Assembly: GCA_024698125.1 (NCBI GenBank)
Contig: JAILRQ010000024.1
Coordinates: 1-53,560, forward strand
Reading direction: 5' to 3'
Length of the DNA stretch: 53,560 bases
DNA from: Acholeplasmatales bacterium
Lineage (GTDB): Bacteria; Bacillota_I; Bacilli_A; Acholeplasmatales; Anaeroplasmataceae
Under the pieces are notes generated by a model. It did no database searches. It saw only the letters and a list, made by a program, of their open reading frames with translations, and was not told the DNA's origin. A program made the position numbers and the translations under genes. Shown one piece after another: positions 1 to 8,106 of this stretch; the first letter of the stretch is position 1; every line of letters begins with the position of its first letter.

Positions 1-415
1 CATTTGAAGGTAAATAAATGCTGGTAAGATAATATCCATTAATAAGCGAATTATTTAAACCATCACCTAATAAGAAAACCTTTCTAAGACCAAATAAATC
101 TCCTCTATATTTAATTTGATGCTGTATATAAAATTTACTTGTCTTTGAACCAGTTACTCGTCCCCATTGTGTAGAATAGTCTCTATCATAAAAGCCATAT
201 ACCTTATATCCATCTAGATATTCTGGAATTACAATAACTTCTTTTTCATTTCCAGAATCGGAAAGTCTAGTTAAAGCCGCCATCTCTTCTCCATTTTCTC
301 TTATTATTGAATATCTAAAATCTCCACTTTCGTATATCTCCCTTTTTACACATGAGCATAAACATACAAGTGGTATTAAAAGTAAAAGTAATAATATTAA
401 TATTTTCTTCTTCAT
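1..415 (-). CDS. Putative lipoprotein, 3' end outside the window
   Basis: The first 138 codons of a minus-strand gene; the rest runs off the left edge. It opens with MKKK, a long Leu/Ile stretch and then LCSC at residues 19-22, which fits a lipoprotein signal peptide with lipidation at Cys22. The visible mature part is polar and beta-rich and I do not recognise it. The start ATG at 415 lies 3 bases after the stop of the large surface-protein gene, and its ribosome binding site AAAGGTGG (427-434) lies inside that gene, so the two are probably co-transcribed. I infer an envelope-anchored partner or neighbour of the surface protein. The assignment as a lipoprotein is fairly safe; the function is unknown. 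Confidence 0.75.
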   Translation of the reverse strand, partial: MKKKILILLLLLLIPLVCLCSCVKREIYESGDFRYSIIRENGEEMAALTRLSDSGNEKEVIVIPEYLDGYKVYGFYDRDYSTQWGRVTGSKTSKFYIQHQIKYRGDLFGLRKVFLLGDGLNNSLINGYYLTSIYLPSN

Positions 416-418
416 ATA

Positions 419-3400
419 TTATTCAACCACCTTTATTGTATATTTTCTATATGATGTTTTCCAATCATCATCAAATGATCCTGATGCTCCAAATCTTATA
501 AATAACATATCACACTTTAAATCACTTAAATATATAGTAATCGTTTGGCTCTTAGTAGAATCTTTACTATTTGCGTCTGTTATATCATAAGATGTAATTA
601 AATCATTATCATCACTATAAGCACTCTTATAAAAAAATACATGTTGTGTACCATTATCTAATTCTCTTAGGGTTATTTCCATTTTTATTTGAATCTTTAT
701 GTATCCAAATTCTTTTAATTCTGATACACCTATTTTTAGTACTTCATATAAATTTATTATATCATAACTTTGTTTATATCTTCCACTATCTGTTATCTTA
801 TATTCATTTGTAGTAGTATAATTTCCATTTTTATACCATTTACAATATAATTCAATTGCCCCATAATAGTGCTCTTTAAATCCATTAATATACTCATAAG
901 AATAATCACACTCATTCTCATCTACATCTGCTCTATTATACCAACCAAGATAAACATATCCGTTTACAATTGGTTTATACAATATAGTCTCATCATAATA
1001 ATGGTAATACCCAGTAAATGTATCATATCTTCCAGCAAATCCATTGTAATGATATGTTATTTTATATTTTGTTTGTTGCCAAACTGCCGTAAGTGTTATT
1101 TCTCTATCTTCTTTATCTAAACCTGATGAAATAAAATTTGCCATATAATATTCTCTACCAGGAAAATATCTTTTTCCATCATCTGTTAACCAATAAAGTA
1201 TATCATCACAATATAATCTATGTCCAAATGGGATCCCTATATCTGTATAATAATTATAATCTATTTCTTCAACTGTTTTATTATTATATGAATATCCTCT
1301 ATTATAATCATAAATTATTCTATATTTAAAATATGCCCATTTAGCCCAATATTCATTCACATCATCATAACCTATTATATTTGATTCATAGCTGTTTTGA
1401 CATTTATTATCATAATAAAGGCTTTCTAAATAATATGTGTAATATCCTGTATCAGAGTTTTTATAATATATTTTTGTTATGTCAAGTGTTTCTCCTTCAT
1501 ATAATTTATATAACACTTCCCCTACATATAAATCATCATCACAAGTATATTCTATAAACTTCTTTATTACATAAGCTTTATCTACATCAACACCATCAAA
1601 TACATTAATCTCTAATTCTATTAATTCTTCATAATAATCCTTTAATTCTTTTGTACAATTGAACACTATAGTTTCATCATAATTAAATATCTCATTTATA
1701 TTATTGTATGGCATTGATACATATATTTTTAAATTATTTATATTAACAAATGCATTTGAATTTATTATCTTAACATTTGCTGGAATATATATTGTTAGTG
1801 TTTCTATATTTGAAAATGAATTTGATGATATAGATTCAATCCCTTCTAAATCATTATAATCTAATATAATTTCATCATCAGTTGATGAATATCCTATAAT
1901 AGTCTTTCCAATTACTATCAGTCCACTATTATCTTCTAGTGAATCTTGATACCATAATGTTTCATTAAATGCATTTTCTCCTACATACACAACCTTATTT
2001 CCGATTATAGTACTTAAGCTTGCACATCCTAAAAAAGCATTTGCTTCCACATTTATTACATTATTTAGATTGATACTTCTTATATTTGCATTGTAAAACG
2101 CATTTGAGTCTATTTCAATTACACTAGTTGGTACAACAAAGTTTGATTCATTTCTTCCTTCAGGATATTTATAAAGACAAGTCATATCTTTATTATATAA
2201 AATTCCACTATAACTTCTATAATTAGAAGAATCTATTATATTAATATTTAATAAAGATTCACATCCAGCAAATGATGTTGTATATGCTAAATCTTTTATA
2301 TTACCAATGACATTAATTTCTTCTAATTTAGTACAATCTGAGAATGCATAATCTTTTATAATTTCCACATTAGAAGGTATAGTAATTTTTATAACATCAT
2401 CATTTGACTGAAATGCACCATATCCTATTTCCTTTACTATCTTCCCTTTTATTTCACTTGGAATATCAACAACAGTATCATTACCTAGATATGAATATAT
2501 TCCAACACTATTTTCATCAATTTCATATGTTAGATATTCTGGCTTAATAATTCTACTAATATAGTTTGGATTATTATAATTTCTTTCATCCATTTCTATA
2601 TTCTTACATATGTAATTAATAAATGCCTTGTCTTTCACTTCTAAATTATGTACTACTGGTAATTGTTCAGGATCAGCACAGTTACCCATATCACAATTGT
2701 AAGGTGAAAAAATCTTTGTATAATTTTTAAATCCTCTATATCCCTCTCCTAATTGTGATTTCAAATCAACAAGACCATCATTCATCCAAACTAGTCTCTT
2801 TTTTATTCCTTTGTACTCACTTTCATTCTCTAGTGTTGCCAATAGCGCTGTCATCAAATTTAAATCATCATTATTGCTTGTTCCTAAAGCGCCAATGAGG
2901 CTTTTTGTTAGATTATCCCATCCATTTGTATGAAATATGCTATATTGAACACTTTGCATTTCTATTCTGAATAATTGGTCCGCTGCAATAAATCTTAGAG
3001 AATTAAATATACCTTTAGACATTCCAAACTTATCTCTATAATCCTCCATTTTTTTCGATGTGAGAAGCTTTTCTAAAAAACCATATGTCGTAGATCCACC
3101 CATCGCATAAACATTTATATGTTTATAAAGTGAGTAATTACTATTCCAACGCTCTTTATAAGATTTATATAGTTCTTCGTTAACTATATCTTTCTCTCCA
3201 TTTGTGCTTTCATCTCCTGAACCAATTTCACAATTATTATATTCTACATCAATCTTGGCTGTAGTTGAACCAACGTATGGTGTCCCCATGCTAAATATCT
3301 GATTTACCATATCAGGATGATCCATTGCATAAAGTAGATTAATCAACCCACCCCTTGAGTGTCCAATCAAATTTACTTTTGGTAATAAACCATCATTATT

Positions 3401-3949
3401 TTCTTTTATTTCATTTACAACTTTACTTACTGCCTTGTCAAACTGACTATACACATCATCGTTTGTATCATATGCGTACGCAGCTTCAAATAAAACTATA
3501 GTATGATATGAAGAATTATATTCGTATTCATCTATAAAAAACTGTGTAATATCTTCAATTCTTATTGATAAATAATTCATTTTAGCATACTTAATAATAA
3601 CTTTATTATCCATGCATTCACTTAATGCACTAACAATATTATTTTTATCACTCACTTTAATCATTTCGCCATTTGTATCAAAGATTGGTACAAAATGAGA
3701 AATGTCTCCACCTAATCCTGGATTAATTACAGTTAATAACACTTCATCATCTACGTAATTACTATTTCTTTGATCCATTTTATAATGCGATTGATTAGAT
3801 AAATGCTCTGTATCATAATCAAAAGTATTTGCAGAACTTAAAATCCTATCATAGTTTTCATAAGCATGTACTTTATTACTTATACTTTGAATAAAAACCA
3901 TGAACAATATAACTATAAGCATAGTAAAATATAATTTTAATTTTTTCAT
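419..3949 (-). CDS. Large secreted protein: lipase-like hydrolase, BspA-type LRR and InlB-type repeats
   Basis: 1176 residues with an N-terminal signal peptide (hydrophobic 8-21, AxA-like HAY near 28-30). Residues about 70-300 look like an alpha/beta hydrolase: GHSRGG at 196-201 places a nucleophile-elbow serine at 198, as in lipases and esterases. Residues about 480-760 carry repeats of the type IP..V..I...AF..C..L, typical of BspA-like leucine-rich repeats. Residues about 870-1040 show the W..F.YRI.Y and GY.YLGWYN pattern of InlB B-type repeats. The last 120 residues end in a module with IRFGASG and DDDW. No LPxTG or C-terminal membrane anchor is visible. Start supported by AGGGAG upstream. 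The domains are recognised by pattern; the substrate is unknown. Likely an extracellular adhesin-hydrolase. Confidence 0.8.
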   Translation of the reverse strand: MKKLKLYFTMLIVILFMVFIQSISNKVHAYENYDRILSSANTFDYDTEHLSNQSHYKMDQRNSNYVDDEVLLTVINPGLGGDISHFVPIFDTNGEMIKVSDKNNIVSALSECMDNKVIIKYAKMNYLSIRIEDITQFFIDEYEYNSSYHTIVLFEAAYAYDTNDDVYSQFDKAVSKVVNEIKENNDGLLPKVNLIGHSRGGLINLLYAMDHPDMVNQIFSMGTPYVGSTTAKIDVEYNNCEIGSGDESTNGEKDIVNEELYKSYKERWNSNYSLYKHINVYAMGGSTTYGFLEKLLTSKKMEDYRDKFGMSKGIFNSLRFIAADQLFRIEMQSVQYSIFHTNGWDNLTKSLIGALGTSNNDDLNLMTALLATLENESEYKGIKKRLVWMNDGLVDLKSQLGEGYRGFKNYTKIFSPYNCDMGNCADPEQLPVVHNLEVKDKAFINYICKNIEMDERNYNNPNYISRIIKPEYLTYEIDENSVGIYSYLGNDTVVDIPSEIKGKIVKEIGYGAFQSNDDVIKITIPSNVEIIKDYAFSDCTKLEEINVIGNIKDLAYTTSFAGCESLLNINIIDSSNYRSYSGILYNKDMTCLYKYPEGRNESNFVVPTSVIEIDSNAFYNANIRSINLNNVINVEANAFLGCASLSTIIGNKVVYVGENAFNETLWYQDSLEDNSGLIVIGKTIIGYSSTDDEIILDYNDLEGIESISSNSFSNIETLTIYIPANVKIINSNAFVNINNLKIYVSMPYNNINEIFNYDETIVFNCTKELKDYYEELIELEINVFDGVDVDKAYVIKKFIEYTCDDDLYVGEVLYKLYEGETLDITKIYYKNSDTGYYTYYLESLYYDNKCQNSYESNIIGYDDVNEYWAKWAYFKYRIIYDYNRGYSYNNKTVEEIDYNYYTDIGIPFGHRLYCDDILYWLTDDGKRYFPGREYYMANFISSGLDKEDREITLTAVWQQTKYKITYHYNGFAGRYDTFTGYYHYYDETILYKPIVNGYVYLGWYNRADVDENECDYSYEYINGFKEHYYGAIELYCKWYKNGNYTTTNEYKITDSGRYKQSYDIINLYEVLKIGVSELKEFGYIKIQIKMEITLRELDNGTQHVFFYKSAYSDDNDLITSYDITDANSKDSTKSQTITIYLSDLKCDMLFIRFGASGSFDDDWKTSYRKYTIKVVE

Positions 3950-4030
3950 TTTTAAATACTCCCTATTCTATTAATAAAAAATTCACTATTTATATTTTAA
4001 TTTTACCATATTATTATAATCATTTGAATA

Positions 4031-4111
4031 CTACAATATAAAAAACTTAAATCCTAATAGTAAGCATCCAAGCCCTGCTAGAAGACCAATTACTGCATAT
4101 ACATAATCCAT
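4031..4111 (-). CDS. 26-residue hydrophobic micro-protein candidate
   Basis: A short reading frame with start ATG at 4111 and a ribosome binding site GAGGTG 11 bases upstream. The peptide begins MDYVYAVIGLLAGLG and ends GFKFFIL, so almost all of it could form one membrane helix. It resembles the opening helix of Na/Pi-cotransporter (NptA-like) proteins, so it may be a remnant of such a gene rather than a true small membrane protein. It sits alone between the aminopeptidase terminator and the large surface-protein gene. Confidence 0.4.
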   Translation of the reverse strand: MDYVYAVIGLLAGLGCLLLGFKFFIL

Positions 4112-4189
4112 AAGTTATAAAACACCTCAATTTGATAATATAGTAAGGCTGTCTTACAGATAGTTTATAATTGTAAAATTTTTGTAAAA

Positions 4190-4220
4190 AAGTAAAAAAG
4201 GAACGGTAAACCCGCTCCTT
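4190..4220 (-). terminator. Terminator after the M18 aminopeptidase gene
   Basis: On the minus strand a 9-bp stem (plus-strand arms 4198-4206 and 4212-4220, one G-U pair) with a 5-base loop is followed by TTTTTTACTTTTTT. It lies just past the stop of the aminopeptidase gene. Confidence 0.85.
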
Positions 4221-4225
4221 CTATA

Positions 4226-5500
4226 TTAATATTTAATATCCTGATTAGAAATTTTAAGATTAATCTCATAAAAGCTCTTCATAATCTTATAATACTCCAA
4301 TACATCCTTACATCCTGCAGTTTCGTATGCTGAATGCATCGCAAGCTGTGGAAGTCCAATATCTACCATATGGATTCCAACGCTTCCCTGTAGTATATTT
4401 CCAAGAGTACTTCCACCAGCCACACCTGGCTTATTGTGGAACTCCTGATACTTAATTTTATCCCTATTGCATAAGTCAACAATTATGGCCTTAGATATAG
4501 CATCTGTTGTATATTTTAGGCTTGGATTTTCCTTTATTACAAATCCAGAGTTTAGAACTGGAGCATTTAGCATATCACTCTTATTCTTATAGTTTGGATG
4601 AATTGCATGAGCGTTATCTGCAGAAATAGCAATTGAATTAGATAAGGCCCTTAAAAGCTCTACCTCACTATATCCATTATCAATAAAGAATCTTTTAAGG
4701 GTATCATATAAAAAGCTTGATCCTGCACCCTGCATAGAGCTTGATCCTACCTCTTCATTATCGAATGAGGCAAACACCTTAAATGTATCACATGCACTTT
4801 CCATAAAAGCCTTTAGGGCAGTATAGTGAGAGGCAAGATTATCTATTCTTGATGCCATAAAGAATTCCTTTTTAGCACCAACTAGTGTTGGCTTCATATT
4901 ATTAAATAGCTCAAGCTCAAAGGATAGGATATCCTTCTTTTCTATACCATATTCCTTCTTTAATAGGTAATAGATATCAGCGTCATTAGATAAAATTGGC
5001 TTCATCTCATCAAGGCTATATTCATGACCCTTATTAATATCACGTCCAAAGTGAATACAAAGGTTTGGTATAGTACAAATGCTATTCTTAAAGGCTATTA
5101 GATTTTGCACAATAGTGCCATCCATAGACTTAGTAAGAACTCTTCCTCCAATTGATAGTGGTCTATCAAACCAAGAGGAATATATTGGTCCTCCATAAAC
5201 CTCTGTTTGTAGTGTTTGATACATTTTATCGTTTATAGATGAGTTCTCATTAATCTTAAAGCTTGGAGAATCTGTATGTGTTGAAATAATATTAATTGAT
5301 TTATTTGTAAAATCCTCTGGGAGGCTTATACAAATAATTGAGCTATTATTTCTTACAATAAAGAATCTATTAAGCCCCTTATATGAATCGCTCTCAGAAA
5401 CATTTATATATCCTGCCTCTAAAAGCTTCTTCTTTGTCTCATCTATTGCCTGAAACTTAGTTTTTGATAAATCTAAAAACTTTAATAAATCATTAACCAT
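4226..5500 (-). CDS. M18 family metallo-aminopeptidase
   Basis: 424 residues, the usual M18 length. It removes N-terminal, mainly acidic, residues from peptides in the cytoplasm, using two metal ions. Metal-binding signatures are visible: THTDSP at 74-79 (His75, Asp77), SRID at 217-220, FDNEEVGS at 246-253 (the glutamates that bind metal and act as base), SADNAHAIHPN near 295, and a final HSAYETAG near 400 that supplies the last histidine. Start ATG at 5500 is preceded by AAAGGAC. It lies 6 bases after the acyl-ACP thioesterase gene, so they likely share a transcript that ends at the terminator near 4200. Family assignment is firm; exact peptide preference is not. Confidence 0.92.
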   Translation of the reverse strand: MVNDLLKFLDLSKTKFQAIDETKKKLLEAGYINVSESDSYKGLNRFFIVRNNSSIICISLPEDFTNKSINIISTHTDSPSFKINENSSINDKMYQTLQTEVYGGPIYSSWFDRPLSIGGRVLTKSMDGTIVQNLIAFKNSICTIPNLCIHFGRDINKGHEYSLDEMKPILSNDADIYYLLKKEYGIEKKDILSFELELFNNMKPTLVGAKKEFFMASRIDNLASHYTALKAFMESACDTFKVFASFDNEEVGSSSMQGAGSSFLYDTLKRFFIDNGYSEVELLRALSNSIAISADNAHAIHPNYKNKSDMLNAPVLNSGFVIKENPSLKYTTDAISKAIIVDLCNRDKIKYQEFHNKPGVAGGSTLGNILQGSVGIHMVDIGLPQLAMHSAYETAGCKDVLEYYKIMKSFYEINLKISNQDIKY

Positions 5501-5506
5501 AATAAT

Positions 5507-6226
5507 CTAGTCCTTTACTATTTGTGATACAAATATCTTGTTCTCATTACTCATTCCAATATGATAAATAAACTCTCGATCCTCATACTCATAAATATCA
5601 ATAACATCATCTAATGTTGTTTCCTTTACGTATTCGATATTAAGCTTATTTATTTTTACATTCTGTGGAATAACATCAAATACAATATCAGTATACTTTG
5701 AGTTATTCATATGCTTATTGTGGTCTAAATCTCTTTTTAATACCTTATGAGATGCGACCTTCTTAAATAGACTAAAATCTGGAGCCTTAACTCTTGGTAC
5801 ATCATCATAAAAGTTATCTTGTGGAAATGAAGTTGAACCATAATCAATTTTATCAGTTCTTGCGATTCTTCTGTTTACAACATCAATAATTACCCATTTA
5901 GATAATCCACGAGCAACTATATCACCACAGCTATCATATAGTGCATATTCACGGTTACAGTCTACTCTTCCCTTTTCATGAGGCCATGTTACAAGGCGTC
6001 CCTTTGTAAGTGGCTTCGGGTTTTTAAATATTTCAAATCTATTTCTTACAAGAACCCAAAAGTATCCTTTTTTAAGTGAACCCTCATATCCAATTCCAAG
6101 CTCCTCTGCATGAAGACCTGCAATGTCCTGAAATAGGGATAGGATTGCGGTTGGTGTTATATAATCCTCTGAATCAAAATCATTGGTTCTAAAATTAATA
6201 TCCATTTCATATTTTAATTCATTCAT
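5507..6226 (-). CDS. Acyl-ACP thioesterase (FatA/FatB-type double hot-dog)
   Basis: 239 residues from the ATG at 6226, chosen because AAGGAG lies 8 bases upstream; a TTG two codons earlier is the only other option. The family releases free fatty acids from acyl-carrier protein by hydrolysing the thioester. The N-terminal hot-dog half holds the FRTNDFDSEDYITP opening and the W..R.RFEIFKNP block. The C-terminal half begins near residue 160 and carries DLDHNKHMNNSKY (about 166-178), the conserved segment around the catalytic Asp/Asn and His. The gene sits between the aldo/keto reductase (23-base gap) and the M18 aminopeptidase. In anaerobic Bacillota such enzymes often supply acyl chains for membrane turnover; that role is inferred here. 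Confidence 0.9.
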   Translation of the reverse strand: MNELKYEMDINFRTNDFDSEDYITPTAILSLFQDIAGLHAEELGIGYEGSLKKGYFWVLVRNRFEIFKNPKPLTKGRLVTWPHEKGRVDCNREYALYDSCGDIVARGLSKWVIIDVVNRRIARTDKIDYGSTSFPQDNFYDDVPRVKAPDFSLFKKVASHKVLKRDLDHNKHMNNSKYTDIVFDVIPQNVKINKLNIEYVKETTLDDVIDIYEYEDREFIYHIGMSNENKIFVSQIVKD

Positions 6227-6249
6227 TTCCAAAACTCCTTTTAATACTA

Positions 6250-7086
6250 TTAGCTTCTTAGTGGACGATCTAGTGTTTCATCATGAATTGTATTTAAAAC
6301 ATCCATATCCTCTTTAGCTATAGTGAAATTTAAATCTAGGTTATCAATAATACGATTCTCATGTACTGACTTTGGTAATGGAAGGGTATTATTTTCAATA
6401 CAATATCTTAAGCAAATCTTTGCAGGAGATACATTATACTTCTTTGCGACCTCAAGCAATGTAGGATTTTCAAGCATCTTACCAGTCGCAAGTGGTGAAT
6501 ATGCCTCAACTAAAATGTCATTATCCTGACAATACTTTGTTAATGCAGGCTGTGTATTTCCAAGGAAATATCTAATTTGGTTTACCATTGGCTTTACACC
6601 AGTGTAATCCCAAATAGCCTTAATATCAGCCTCATGGAAATTAGAAACTCCAATTGACTTAATAAGTCCCTTATTATAAAGCTCAACAAATGCCTTCCAT
6701 ACTGCCTTATTTCCTTCAGTGTAATCTCCACCAACATTACTCCAAGGCCATGGAGCGTGAATTAGATATAGATCAATATAGTCTAGATCTAGGTTCTTTA
6801 GGGAAGTGTTGAAAGCCTCAAGTGCTCCTTCATATGTTTTTACATCTGCAGGACACTTAGTGGTAATAAAAAGATCGCTTCTTTTGGCTCCACTATCCTT
6901 AATAGCCTTACCGATAGATACCTCATTACCATATACTAGGGCAGTATCAATATGCTTATATCCAGCCTTGATTGCCCAGATTGTAGACTCATATGCTACA
7001 TCCCCATCTGGTGTTTGCCATGTACCGAATCCAACCTTTGGAATTTTAATTCCGTTACTTAATGTAAAATATTCATCTTTAATCAT
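6250..7086 (-). CDS. Aldo/keto reductase
   Basis: 278 residues, a typical single-domain TIM-barrel aldo/keto reductase that uses NAD(P)H to reduce carbonyl compounds. The catalytic tetrad can be read directly: Asp47 (HIDTAL), Tyr52 (VYGNE), Lys77 (TTKCP) and His110 (LIHAPWPW). The C-terminal cofactor region KSVHENRIIDNLDL is present. Start ATG at 7086 follows AGAGGTGATTTACTT. It has its own promoter (7109-7136), placed downstream of the argF terminator, and a perfect 18-bp palindrome over the -10 box, so it is probably regulated separately from the arginine operon. Physiological substrate is unknown; diketogulonate or methylglyoxal-type reductases are the nearest described relatives. Confidence 0.92.
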   Translation of the reverse strand: MIKDEYFTLSNGIKIPKVGFGTWQTPDGDVAYESTIWAIKAGYKHIDTALVYGNEVSIGKAIKDSGAKRSDLFITTKCPADVKTYEGALEAFNTSLKNLDLDYIDLYLIHAPWPWSNVGGDYTEGNKAVWKAFVELYNKGLIKSIGVSNFHEADIKAIWDYTGVKPMVNQIRYFLGNTQPALTKYCQDNDILVEAYSPLATGKMLENPTLLEVAKKYNVSPAKICLRYCIENNTLPLPKSVHENRIIDNLDLNFTIAKEDMDVLNTIHDETLDRPLRS

Positions 7087-7100
7087 AAGTAAATCACCTC

Positions 7101-7136
7101 TTGTTATAATTATAACAAAAAACTAGTGTCTTTCAA
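7101..7136 (-). promoter_or_regulatory. Promoter and 18-bp palindromic operator of the aldo/keto reductase gene
   Basis: On the minus strand -35 TTGAAA (7131-7136), a 16-base spacer and -10 TATAAT (7109-7114). The -10 lies inside the perfect palindrome TTGTTATAATTATAACAA (7101-7118), which directly precedes the ribosome binding site. A dimeric repressor could bind here and block the promoter; which one is not visible. Confidence 0.6.
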
Positions 7137-7157
7137 AATGTTAGGCACTAGTTTTAA
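7117..7157 (-). terminator. Terminator of the arginine operon
   Basis: Arms AAAACTAGTG and CACTAGTTTT (plus-strand 7119-7128 and 7146-7155) form a 10-bp stem followed by T residues on the minus strand, just after argF. The loop carries the -35 box of the next gene. Confidence 0.8.
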
Positions 7158-7171
7158 GAAGTTTTATTTAA

Positions 7172-8083
7172 TTAGTCCTTCATTAATGTAACCATAACGG
7201 CCTTTTGAGCATGAAGTCTATTCTCTGCCTCATCAAAGATTTCATTTGCGTGAGCCTCAAATACATCAGCTGTAATCTCCTCGCCACGGTGAGCAGGAAG
7301 ACAGTGTTGAACCATTGCATCCTTATGTGCAAGCTTCATGATTTCCTCATTTATTTGATACTTTCCAGCAAATACCTGCTTTCTCTTTTCAGTCTCTGCC
7401 TCTTCACCCATTGATGTCCATACATCAGTGAAGAATACATCGGCGTCTAAAGCCGCAACCTTTGGATCCTCAGTAAGTTCAAACATTCCAGGATAATCCT
7501 TAGCAAAGTCTAATACCTTTTGTGCAGGATAATATCCCTTAGGGCAAGCTACGCTTACCTTCATTCCAACCTTTAATGAACCAACGATAATAGAGTTAGC
7601 CATATTGTTTCCATCTCCGATATAGCATACCTTAAGTCCATCAAAAGCACCCTTGTGCTCACGAATTGTCATAAGGTCAGCTAAAACCTGGCAAGGATGT
7701 GAATAATCAGTTAAGGCGTTAATAACTGGCTTTCCACTCCACTTAGCTAAATCCTCTACTTCCTTTTGGTCAAATGTACGAATCATAATTCCATCAAGGT
7801 AGCGTCCTAAAACTCTTCCTGTATCCTCAATTGGCTCTCCACGTCCAATTTGTAGGTCACGAGATGATAGGAATAATGGATATCCACCAAGCTCATACAT
7901 ACCAACCTCAAATGAAACTCTTGTACGAGTTGATGACTTTTGGAATATTAATCCTAATGTCTTTCCCTTTAAAATTGGATGAGGTATACCATTCTTACGC
8001 TCAAACTTTAATTGATCTGCTAGGTTTAGTAAATCAATTATTTCTTCCTTTGTTAAATCTTGTAGTGTTAAAAAGTTCTTCAT
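7172..8083 (-). CDS. argF: Ornithine carbamoyltransferase
   Basis: 303 residues from the ATG at 8083, which has AAGGAG 8 bases upstream; a GTG three codons earlier is less likely. The enzyme makes citrulline from ornithine and carbamoyl phosphate. Carbamoyl-phosphate binding STRTR is at 51-55, HPCQ at 129-132, and the ornithine-binding DxxxSMG segment at 220-226 and HCLPAHRG from 260 are intact. It is the last gene of the argGHCJBDF operon and is followed by a strong terminator. An ArcB-type catabolic role cannot be excluded by sequence alone, but its place among biosynthetic genes and the absence of arcA or arcC argue for ArgF. Confidence 0.96.
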   Translation of the reverse strand: MKNFLTLQDLTKEEIIDLLNLADQLKFERKNGIPHPILKGKTLGLIFQKSSTRTRVSFEVGMYELGGYPLFLSSRDLQIGRGEPIEDTGRVLGRYLDGIMIRTFDQKEVEDLAKWSGKPVINALTDYSHPCQVLADLMTIREHKGAFDGLKVCYIGDGNNMANSIIVGSLKVGMKVSVACPKGYYPAQKVLDFAKDYPGMFELTEDPKVAALDADVFFTDVWTSMGEEAETEKRKQVFAGKYQINEEIMKLAHKDAMVQHCLPAHRGEEITADVFEAHANEIFDEAENRLHAQKAVMVTLMKD

Positions 8084-8106
8084 ATATAACACTCCTTTCC
8101 AGTTTT

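Noticed and set aside
869-1329. Plus-strand frames of 60-83 residues over the surface-protein gene
   Set aside because: They are low-complexity shadows of an intact minus-strand gene and have no ribosome binding sites.
4150-4170. Operator-like CTGTCTTACAG near 4150
   Set aside because: Short imperfect repeat of low information; no promoter could be tied to it with confidence.
7101-7118. PerR or Fur box
   Set aside because: The 7-1-7 spacing of TTATAATNATTATAA is not met; only a general palindrome is claimed.
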